DNA of 64,000 bases, from positions 208,949,298 to 209,013,297 of the forward strand of contig NC_134138.1 in assembly GCF_033958435.1 (NCBI RefSeq), in the 5' to 3' direction. Of this stretch, positions 55,593 to 64,000 are shown piece by piece (the first letter of the stretch is position 1; each line of letters begins with the position of its first letter). A program made the position numbers and the translations under genes. The notes below the pieces were generated by a model. That model saw only the letters and a program-made list of their open reading frames with translations. It made no database searches and was not told the origin of the DNA. The DNA comes from Carettochelys insculpta. Its lineage: Eukaryota; Chordata; Testudines; Carettochelyidae.

Positions 55593-56681
55593 TTAGAGTA
55601 ATAGGAATGAGAAAGCTGTTTAATACTTTGTGTATATATATTTATTTCTCTTGTTGATTCTTTATTAATAAAGGCTAATATTAATTCAGAATTCAATCTC
55701 CAGGGCTTCTATTAAGATAATTTTTGTGTTTACCTTGAAGGGAAATTACTTACACCAGGGGTGATGCCCTAATAGGTGCTCTGATACCCTGGGGATGGGA
55801 ACAGTGTGAGACCTTAGACAGGTTGGGAGACAGACAATTGTTTTATACGAACTACAAAATATTTTCTGAAACAGTTATGTAATCCTATTCCCACAGGCTG
55901 ATATTTACCTGAATGAGATGCAAATTAAATGGAGGGCCATTTTATTTAAAAAAAGATATATTAAAGTTGTCTAAAGAAAGACTTGATTCCATAAAAGTAA
56001 TGAGCTGAAATGAAGCACAAGCATTGCCAGGTCATAAGGCTGATACACTCCATCTCTTGGATAATTCATAGTGTGTTCATTTACTAGTTCAAATAATATG
56101 TTCATATATATGTCCTCAAGGTCTGAATAAATCAGCAAAATCATTGCCATTCTGTTCTTGAAAAAACATATTAGAAAAAATAGGTTGAAATAATGTTAAT
56201 GATGTTAATATGTATAATAATTGCCACTTTGATGTAGTCTTTGAATACCTGGCTGTGGAAGAATTTGCTAAACAGTAAACTTTGTGCGTTCACAAAAGAC
56301 AGATTTTTAGATATATTTTATTCATAATGTTTCAGACTGAAATAACCTTTGCTGGCTTTTTACATCTAGAAAATATAGCACTGAAATGGAGCCACTTGGA
56401 GAAGTCAGGGTCTTTGAGATGAGCATTTAATTTGTCCATTGCATAACACTTATAAGTAAACACTTGCATATTTTATTAAAACATATAAGGGCAGCTGGTG
56501 AGGGTGGTCTCAAACACTTGGCATCGACTTTTAGTCTCAAAGAGAAATTCTTCCCTTGAGCTGGGTGAACAATGGAAACAATTATTTATGACAAGTTCAG
56601 TGAAAAACACCCCCAAATAAAAAAGAATATTAACCCAGTTTTACAGCCATGCCAAATATGTATTGTGTGTGGCCAAATATT

Positions 56682-56713
<32 letters not shown>

Positions 56714-57919
56714 GAGCGTGTGTGTGCTTCTGCTACTTTGATCCCATGTAGTACTTTTGATTGCACTTAGGGCTCCTCTAAAATATGTTGGCCAGCTGTG
56801 GACCTTACAGCTTAGATATAACCTAGGGATCAGTGAGCTAGAGTAGTATTTCAGTCGGATCTCTCCTGCCCATGGCTATGAGCAGCAGGGTGGGAATGGA
56901 GGCAGCAGTGAAAAATCTGTGTCAGCTAGGCACTCCCTGATGCTTGAAAGGGCATTTTGACCTGCTCAGAGCTGCTACCCACAGTCTACTGCCAAGGAAC
57001 CATGAGTATTTGGGAAAATTTGGATTCATGTTCACAGCAAACTATCCAACAAATTGTATCCTGCACAACTTTGTGCCACTCAGGAGAAGGTGGTGAAGGG
57101 AAGTGAGAAAACAGATAGTTATCTTAGCCATAGAAATTAGCAGCTGAAGAGCAGAAATGATTTTCTCTTCAAATCCAGGAGCCTTTATTGATTTTAACAC
57201 ATTTTTTTTTTCTATGAATGTACTTATATCTCTTATCAGCTCAATGCAGCTTTGGTTGGTTTGGAGCTTTATGATATTCTTGACATCATTCATAGACATA
57301 GTGAGCTAAAGCTGAACAGGTTCCTTGATCTAAAGAAAAATGTGACAGTCCTGGAGCTGAATTTAAGACCTCATCACACATCTTCAAAAGAATTTTGGAC
57401 TTTGTCATGAATGAACACCTGTAAAGGGTTAACAGGGCTGTCTGCGGCGGTTGGTCAGGTAAGCCAATGGGAGAAAGGGAAATTCTTTTGAACTGAGAAC
57501 AATTGCAGTCTGAGGGGGTCTTTGTGTGGCTGATACAGATGGGACAGAGAGAAATGATTGATCCTAAGCAGCTGGAATGAATCCAGTGACTATCCTGGCA
57601 GTCTCATTATTGACCATAGATATGTAAGTATAAGGGAAAATTTTTGTTAGATGCAATCAGGTTATTTGATATTTTGAAACTGATGTGGAGTTGCTCTGGT
57701 TAATGATTTCTTTCCCCTGTACTCTGCAACTCCTCAGCTGAATCTCAGACAAGTAATTCTCTGTGCTGCAACAGAAATCTTTGAGTGTTTTCTCCCATTT
57801 TGTGTATGAATTGCTTTTTTAAGGCAATGATTTGTTCCCTGTGTCCTGGAGAAGAGCCTGTGTACATTCATGCCTTACACTGAAATTCAGCTATCAGATT
57901 ACAGCTCTTTGTTTCCAAG
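55593..57919. other. No gene seen; contains a GA/GT microsatellite
   Basis: AT-rich sequence. An 85-codon minus-strand frame at 57042-57299 has no recognisable domain. Confidence 0.5.
56682..56726 (+). repeat. (GA)n-(GT)n microsatellite
   Basis: A GA tract with two GC interruptions followed by GTGTGTGTG. Confidence 0.95.
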
Positions 57920-58529
57920 CTCTCCTCATCTCAAAAAAGATACATTGGCATTAGAAAAGGCCCAAAAAAGGGCAACTAAAATGATAAGGGGTTTGGAACA
58001 GGTCCTATATGAAGAGAGATTAAAGAGACTAGGACTGTTCATCTTAGAAAAGAGGAGGCTAAGGGGGGATATGATATATATAACACATATATTATGAGTG
58101 GTGTTCAGAAGGTGAACGAGGAAAATTTACTTGTTCTCATATCACAACTAGAGGACACCAAATGAAATTAATGGGCAGCAGGTTTATAACAAATGAAAGG
58201 AAGTTCTTCACGTAGTACACAGGCAATATGTGGAACTCCTTGCCAGAGGAGGCTATGAAGGTTAGGACTATAACAGGGTTTTAAAAACAGCTACATAAAT
58301 TTGTGGAGGTTAGATCCATTAATGGCTATTAGCTGGGATGGGTAAGGAATGGTGTCTCCAGCCTCTGTTTGTCAGAAGCTGGAGATGGATGGCAGAAGAG
58401 AGATTGCTTGATTGATACCTGTTCAGTCAACTCCCTTTGGATCACCTGGTATTGGCCACTGTTGGCAGACAGGATACTGGGCTGGGTAAACCTTTGGTCT
58501 GACCCAGTATGGCCATTCTTATGTTCTTA
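57920..58529 (+). mobile_element. CR1 LINE 3' end
   Basis: The ORF2 end ([34 protein letters not shown]) is followed by the CR1 3' untranslated region and the terminal ATTCTTATGTTCTT repeat at 58515-58529. A PLE end follows with no intervening sequence. Confidence 0.9.
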
Positions 58530-58771
58530 TAGTGACAGAGAGATAGCCGTGTTAGTCTGTATTCTATCAAAACAGAAACCATAAGAGAACATAAGAACAT
58601 GAAAATGAAAAAGCAGTCATGTAGCACTTTAAAGACTAACAAAATAATTTGTTAGGTAATGAGCTGATCTGAAGAAGTGGGTTTGTCCCACGAAAGCTCA
58701 TCACCTAACAAATTATTTTGTTAGTCTTTGCAGTGCTACATGACTGCTTTTTCGCTTTTCTGTTCTTATGT
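58530..58771. mobile_element. Palindromic PLE end (183-bp inverted repeat)
   Basis: 58589-58771 pairs with itself with coordinates summing to 117360 and no net gap. Both arms are PLE tail sequence (GCAGTCATGTAGCACTTTAA and inverse). The 29-nt centre (58666-58694) holds the CTGAAGA to GAA core once. The PLE terminal block AGCCGTGTTAGTCTGTATTC precedes it on the minus strand. Confidence 0.85.
58669..58695 (+). ncRNA. Hammerhead-like ribozyme core in PLE tail
   Basis: CTGAAGA (58669-58675), stem GTGGG/CCCAC and GAAA (58692-58695). It sits at the centre of the inverted repeat. Stem III is weak. Confidence 0.42.
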
Positions 58772-58825
58772 GCTCCTAAGGGAAGGTTAGGAGCTTCGGG
58801 CTTATCCCACAGGGAGACACCCCAA

Positions 58826-59337
58826 GGCTGTGTCTACACGTGCCCCAAACTTCGAAATGGCCATGCAAATGGCCATTTCGAAGTTTACTAATGAAGCGCT
58901 GAAATGCATATTCAGCGCTTCATTAGCATGCGGGCGGCAGCCGCGCTTCGAAATTGACGCTCCTTGCCGCCGCGTGGCGCGTCCAGATGGGGCTCCTTTT
59001 CGAAAGGATGCCGCCTACTTCGAAGTCCCCTTATTCCCATGAGCTCATGGGACAGTCCCATGGGACTGTCCCCCCCCATAAGGGGACTTCGAAGTAGGCG
59101 GCATCCCCGCCCCCCATAAGTCCCCCCCATAAGGGGACTTCGAAGTAGGTGGCATCCTTTCGAAAAGGAGCCCCGTCTGGCCGCGCCGCGCAGTGGCAAG
59201 GAGCGTCAATTTCGAAGTGCGGCTGCCGCCCGCATGCTAATGAAGCGCTGAATATGCATTTCAGCGCTTCATTAGTAAACTTCGAAATGGCCATTTGCAT
59301 GGCCATTTCGAAGTTTGGGGCACGTGTAGACACAGCC
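58826..59337. mobile_element. Near-perfect palindromic MITE, 512 bp
   Basis: The ends GGCTGTGTCTACACGTGCCC and exact inverse are flanked by CCAA on both sides (58822-58825, 59338-59341). The two arms are almost identical through ACTTCGAAATGGCCATGCAA, AATGAAGCGCTGAAATGCAT and the CGTCAATTTCGAAG region. The centre has a short tandem duplication of a CCCCATAAGGGGACTTCGAA-type unit. High arm identity and retained CpGs suggest recent insertion. Open frames across it are palindrome artefacts. Confidence 0.92.
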
Positions 59338-59539
59338 CCAAGTGTGTTTTCCTGGGTTAAAGGTTTTTATTCTCACTTGGGTGGTGACAATGACTACCCC
59401 CAGGGTCAGGGAAGCTGTGACCTTGGAGAGATTTTTAAGCACAACCTTACAGGCGAGATATTTTTCAGGTTTAGTGGGCCCCCACTTTCTGCACTTTGCA
59501 TGTCAGAGTGAGGAGACAGTCCTGACAGACTTTTCTTTT

Positions 59540-59690
59540 AACAGCAATAAGAAGTCCTGTGGAACCTTATAGACTGAGATGCATCTGAGGAAGTGGGTCT
59601 TTGCCCATGAAAGCTTATGCTCCAAAATATTTGTTAGTCTATAAGGTGCCACAGGACTTCTTGTTGTTTTTGAAGATGCAGACTTACTCA
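59540..59690. mobile_element. Palindromic PLE end with 60-nt loop
   Basis: 59540-59575 pairs with 59636-59671 (coordinates sum to 119211; AGAAGTCCTGTGGAACCTTA against its inverse). The loop holds a ribozyme-like core. The block CAGACTTACTCAACTACCCC follows on the right as the PLE terminal sequence. Confidence 0.8.
59585..59622 (+). ncRNA. Hammerhead-like ribozyme core in PLE tail
   Basis: CTGAGGA (59585-59591), stem II GTGGGT/GCCCAT, GAAA (59609-59612), stem III GC-TTAT-GC and TC at the expected cleavage position (59621-59622). Confidence 0.52.
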
Positions 59691-60491
59691 ACTACCCCTC
59701 TGATTCTTTTAACAAGTGACTAAGATGAGCCCATCTCCCAGGGTTAGTATTGCTAATATGAAAGTAAATATTCACAGGTAGATGGGTACTTTGTAACAGA
59801 AATCACAATATTCAGAAGCTGATTGCATTTGATGAAAAGGACGGATTCACTGATTTTGGTTGGGGAATGTAAACTACCTCTCCTTATGGCAGTTAGGCTG
59901 TCTGCTCCATTCAAAGCCAGCAGATAGCATTGTCCATTATGCGATGCTTTTCACCTTCTGCTGATGCACCTGGTGTGAGTTGTCACTGGGGATAGTGTAC
60001 TGGCCTTGATGGACCAAGAGTCTAAGCAATTTGTGGTGCTGTGGTATTGTCACTGCTTTCCCTTCAGGTTTCTGCTGGGGCAAAGGGTCTTCTGGAGTGT
60101 TTGTCTAGGGGATCTTTGGGACTGTCGCTAGAGGCTGCTGAAGGGATGTGCTGAAACAGCACATTCCCTGGTTGCCCTGGCCAAATCAATCTTCTGGCTG
60201 TGTGGTAGGCATCTTAGGTGCTCTTGCTGTCCTGGTGGAGGGGAAATTCTGATTGCTTTCTACCCTTGCAACTTGCTCCTCACTTACACATTTCACCTTT
60301 GGGGCATTCCTCCAGGGTACGCACCATTTCCTTTCCTGGCTACCAGGAACCTCTTTAGAGACAGTCTGCAGCCAGATAGCAGAGGTGGGAAAAGCACCCC
60401 AAAAAGTTACTTGAGTAAAGTGACAGCTGCGGAGGAGGGGGTATACTTAAGTACAAGTCAATGGTGTCCCTCGGGAAAACTACTGGATTAA
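59691..60491. other. No gene seen
   Basis: Moderate GC sequence without a recognised family. Confidence 0.5.
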
Positions 60492-60551
60492 AACAGCAAC
60501 GAAGGGTCCTGTGGCACCTTATAGAGTAACAGAAAAGTTTTGAGCATGAGC

Positions 60552-60579
60552 TTTCGTGGGCACAGACTCACTTCATCAG
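60552..60579 (-). ncRNA. Hammerhead-like ribozyme core, left arm
   Basis: Minus strand CTGATGA (60579-60573) and GAAA (60555-60552), the mirror of the core at 60948-60985. Confidence 0.5.
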
Positions 60580-60947
60580 ATGCTGGTCTTGGAAATCTGC
60601 AGGGCCAGGTATAAATAAGCCAGAGCAAGGGTGGGGATAACAAGGTTAGCTCAGTCAGCAAGGGTGAGGCTTACCACCAGCAGTTGATCTGGAGGTGTGA
60701 ACACGAAGGGAGGGGAAGCTGCTTCTGTATTTAGCCAGCCATTCTCAGACTTTGTTTAAGTCTTTGTTTAAACAAAGACTGCAAATGGCTGGCTAAATAC
60801 AGAAGCAGCTTCTCCTCCCTTCGTGTTCACACCTCCAGATCAACTGCTGGTGGTAAGCCTCACCCTTGCTGACTGAGCTAACCTTGTTATCCCCACCCTT
60901 GCTCTGGCTTATTTATACCTGGCCCTGCAGATTTCCAAGACCAGCAT

Positions 60948-60985
60948 CTGATGAAGTGAGTCTGTGCCCACGAAAGCTCATGCTC
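60948..60985 (+). ncRNA. Hammerhead-like ribozyme core, right arm
   Basis: CTGATGA (60948-60954), stem II GTGAGT/GCCCAC with one mismatch, GAAA (60972-60975), stem III GC-TCAT-GC, then TC (60984-60985). Confidence 0.52.
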
Positions 60986-61073
60986 AAAACTTTTCTGTTA
61001 CTCTATAAGGTGCCACAGGACCCTTCGTTGCTGTTACAAATCCAGACTAACACGGCTACCCCTCCAATACTGG

Positions 61074-63332
61074 ATTAAAAGTACACATACGCACGCACAC
61101 ACAAGTCACATCTGGATTGTACTTAAGTATCCAGAAGTGACAGCACCTGCACTCTTACTCAAGTAACATTTTGGGTGGAGGTGGGCCATGTGCAGCTTTT
61201 GTCTTTCCCTCCTGCATTCTTAACATTCCATAAAAACACATCAGCTACAGTATGTGTGTTTTAAAAAGACAGGCCTGAGTGCACAGCAGGGAGACAGGAA
61301 TTGGGCTTCACATCAGACCTGACCTGATAAAAGCCATCAGCATGTTTTTGGTGTTCCTTTAAAGGAGGCAGTGTGGGTGGGTGGATGGTGCATGCTTGGA
61401 GGATAGGTGGGGTGCATTAGAGTCAACAGGATGTTGGATTCCTGGCAGGGGTAAAACCCGGATCCCAGAGAGAGACCAGCCAGAAATGTCTCAAAGGAAC
61501 TGTTTCTAGATGGAGATGGCACTGCCTTTTGGGCTTGTGATTGGAAGAGGCTGAAGGAAAGAAGGAACAGAAAACCATCTGGCTGTTGTCTTTTAGTAGA
61601 AGATTTCTACCTTAACTGATCAGCCCCAGCTGCAAATTAACAATGTAACTGCTACTGTAGTCCTGAGGCTGAAGTAGTCATTTCTGCTTTCCCGCCTTGC
61701 TTTGTGAGGGCTGATGGATAACATAACAGCAGATTTTGCAAAAGCACTTTGTTTTGCAGTCGTAAAGCTATATCCCTGTTCCAAACAGCTTGATGAACAA
61801 TATTCACTGAATCATTTTAGTATTTGCTTTTACCTTTGAAATTAAGTTACTGGCAAGAAGGGATAAATAGCAATTAAACATTTTCAAAATTAGAAAGTAC
61901 TGTAGTTGACTTTTAACAATGTAATAAATCTTGTTTGTCTTTGGATAAATTTTTATTTTCTGGAATAAACCATATATATGATACTAATAATTTAAGTATT
62001 TGATCTTTAATATTACTTTACATCTTACTCTTAAATGTAATGAGCAAAACAATAATAATCTCATCTACCCTACTGCGAAGCTGCGCCATTTCCATAAAAG
62101 TGCATGAGACATCCATATAGAAACAAAATAAATTTATGTGTTAAACGAATCACTAAACATGGGAGTTAACCTAACAGCTTAAATAGTGTCACATTAAAAA
62201 AAAAATTGTTAGAGCCCTACCAAATTCACGCTCCATTTTGATCTATTTAAAGGTCATAACATTTTAAAAAATAATAGATCTCATTAATTCAGCTATTTAA
62301 ACCTACAATTTCATGGTGATGTAATTATAGCAGTCCTGACTCAAAAAGATACGGGGCAGGGGACAAGATTATTTCAGGGAGAGTTGTGATACTGCTACCC
62401 AACGCCTTTGTGAAAAAAAGAGGTGCTGGTACTCGGCCCGGTCCCCACCTGCCACCCCCAATCAATCCCATGGCTGGGGCTGCCAAGGTGCCGGTACTTA
62501 GTACTAGCAAGTACCAGCACAAGAAAACCCCACTGTTGCTATCTGTACTCCTGCTGGTGACAGCATTGCCTTCAGAGCTGGGCACCTGGCAAGCAGCAAC
62601 TGCTGGCTGAGATTCTGGCTCTAAAGAGAAAGCTGCTACCAGCAGAAGTACAGAAGCCAGGTATTGCCACCCTTACTTCCGCACTGCTGTCTGCACAGCT
62701 GTGCCTTCAGTTAACAGCCTCTGTTCTCTGGCTGCCCAGCTCTGAAGGCACTGCAGAAATAAGGATGGTAATACTATTGGCCCCACTAAATTAGCCATCA
62801 AACCCCCTTGCAACTCCCTTTTGGGTCAGGACCCTCATTCTGAGAAATGCTGGACTCCCTCATGAAATCTGTGCAGTATAGGGTAAGAGCACAAAAAAGA
62901 CCATATTGCACAGGAATTTACTTCTAGGAAGGGTGGATCTTTTATCTCAGGGTAACTAAGCATGTGAGTTATCCTGGGATGAAAAACCTAGTGAAGATAA
63001 GACACACGAGTTTTATGTAGATGTAAACCTTAGGTGAGGTCAAACTAAGGCAGGCATATAGTGCTGAATTAACCTCTGGATAAACCTAAGGTGATTTATC
63101 TTCACTGATTGATTTATTTATTTATTTTTAAATTTCATTGTTCCCCCCGCTTAGGTCAGCTCATGCCCCATGGCAAACAAACACCTTTTTTATCCATAAA
63201 GAAAATGGCACGGAAAAAGAAAGTTAGATACTGGTGGCGGTTGATGGAGTCCATAATGTCAAGTGATTATTTAGTATAAATCAGACTATTGCACATTCCA
63301 GTGTGAGTGAGAGTTTGACTTCTTTTGAAGAG
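61074..63332. other. No gene; AT-rich, with an unclassified repeat near 62.39-62.6 kb
   Basis: 62390-62530 has GGTGCTGGTACTCGGCCCGG and an inverse-like CCGGTACTTAGTACTAGCAAG-type hairpin, suggesting a small DNA transposon whose ends I cannot place. The rest is unclassified. Confidence 0.45.
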
Positions 63333-63828
63333 AACAAAGCAGCAGAAATGTAGCACTTTCAAGATTAATGAAATAATGAATTCAGTGATGAGCTTTTGTG
63401 GGATAGATCTACTTCTTCAGATCAATTTCATTTCCAATACAGACTGACATTTATAAGTACAGAGGACCAAAAAGGAAAACAAAAATGCAATAAAAACTGA
63501 CAAATCAAATAGGATCGAAGGAAGGGGGTGAGAGGTTGGGGGATGTTAATTGTTATCTCAGACAGGACAATTAACATCCCCCCCACCTCCCACCTCCTTC
63601 CTTCAATCCTATTTGATTTGTCAGTTTTTATTGCATTTTTTTTTCCTTTTTGGTCCTCTGTACTTATAAATGTCAGTCTGTATTGGAAATGAAATTGATC
63701 TGAAGAAGTGGGTCTCCCCCACGAAAGCTCATCACTGAATAAATCATTTTGGTAGTCTTCAAAGTGCTACATTTCTGCTGCTTTGTTTTGTTGGAGTACA
63801 GACTAACACAGGTACCTCTCCGTTACTA
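63333..63828. mobile_element. Palindromic PLE end, 455-bp inverted repeat
   Basis: 63333-63553 pairs with 63567-63787 (coordinates sum to 127120) around a 13-nt centre. The arms are PLE tail (AACAAAGCAGCAGAAATGTA and inverse). The PLE terminal block CAGACTAACACAGGTACCTC follows on the right only, as at 61.04 kb. Confidence 0.9.
63700..63726 (+). ncRNA. Hammerhead-like ribozyme core, right arm
   Basis: CTGAAGA (63700-63706), stem GTGGG/CCCAC and GAAA (63723-63726). The mirrored left-arm copy (63414-63420 for the first box) has lost the second box: its complement reads TTTT where TTTC is expected, fitting CpG decay. Confidence 0.42.
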
Positions 63829-64000
63829 TTCTTTTAAGGAGGTGTTGGCAATCTCTGTCAGCTGTCTCAAGTTGTCTGCTTTCTCTTTACCATTCCTATA
63901 TGCAAAGTGGTCGGGGTCTTCTAATTTGTCAGATTTAGCAAATTAGAGACTGCAGAAGGAATGCCATTGTACATGTCAGCCGCAGGACAGACCACAAAGA
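63829..64000. other. No gene seen
   Basis: Unclassified sequence to the window edge. Confidence 0.5.

Larger units (their letters stand above)
60492..61073. mobile_element. Palindromic PLE end, 544-bp inverted repeat with almost no spacer
   Basis: Arms 60492-60763 and 60764-61035 pair with coordinates summing to 121527 over the full length. Each arm is PLE 3' untranslated and tail sequence, for example TGGCTGGCTAAATACAGAAG, CACCTCCAGATCAACTGCTG and GCATCTGATGAAGTGAG. The PLE terminal block CAGACTAACACGGCTACCCC follows on the right only. Confidence 0.92.

Noticed and set aside
58830..59511. Paired open frames of 70-120 codons with mirrored protein text
   Set aside because: Produced by the 512-bp palindrome; the same peptide appears on both strands.
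1..64000. CRISPR array, bacterial operon or integrated viral genome
   Set aside because: No regularly spaced direct repeats with unique spacers, no gene-dense bacterial layout, and no retroviral LTR pair or viral gene set was recognised.

Overview
This window reads as nuclear DNA of a sauropsid, most likely a turtle. I found no host exon, no tRNA or rRNA gene that looks functional, and no bacterial-type gene organisation. The turtle call rests on the repeats: CR1 LINEs, tRNA-headed SINEs whose tails match CR1 3' ends, old MIR copies, a DIRS retroelement, Penelope-like elements (PLEs), hAT and PIF/Harbinger transposons, and many palindromic MITEs whose ends read GGCT-like then TCTACAC. Between these lies AT-rich sequence that looks intergenic or intronic.

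Layout. 1-1348 holds the end of one Harbinger MITE and a complete second one. 6.7-15.3 kb is a nest: a minus-strand PLE fragment abuts the 3' end of a minus-strand CR1, and that CR1 is split by a nearly complete 6.1 kb DIRS element (8106-14195). The DIRS carries a gag-like ORF, an RT/RNase H/methyltransferase-like ORF, an intact tyrosine recombinase ORF, inverted terminal repeats and an internal complementary region. 15-24.9 kb holds MITEs, a SINE, a PLE end and a MIR. 25-26.9 kb is a degraded PLE with reverse transcriptase and GIY-YIG domains. 27.8-41.8 kb holds MITEs, a MIR, a Tigger-like element and hAT copies. 41.9-44.1 kb is a Harbinger element that keeps only a Myb/SANT-like gene. 45.5-49.6 kb is a full-structure Harbinger with a Myb/SANT-like gene converging on a spliced DDE transposase gene. 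51-58.5 kb holds MITEs, CR1 and hAT copies. 58.5-63.8 kb is a cluster of four palindromic PLE ends plus a 512-bp near-perfect palindromic MITE.

How the parts relate. The 710-bp element at 639-1348 is an internally deleted relative of the 4-kb Harbinger at 45.5 kb, so the window contains both a former source and a dependent copy. The many MITEs with related ends are plausibly mobilised by the same transposase superfamily. Several element genes are broken by in-frame TGA codons that fit CGA-to-TGA decay of methylated CpG. The PLE ends carry conserved CTGANGA and GAAA boxes flanking a stem, the arrangement of a hammerhead ribozyme core, on both strands and at seven loci.

Limits. All boundaries were read by eye. 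Family names come from recognition, not from a database search.
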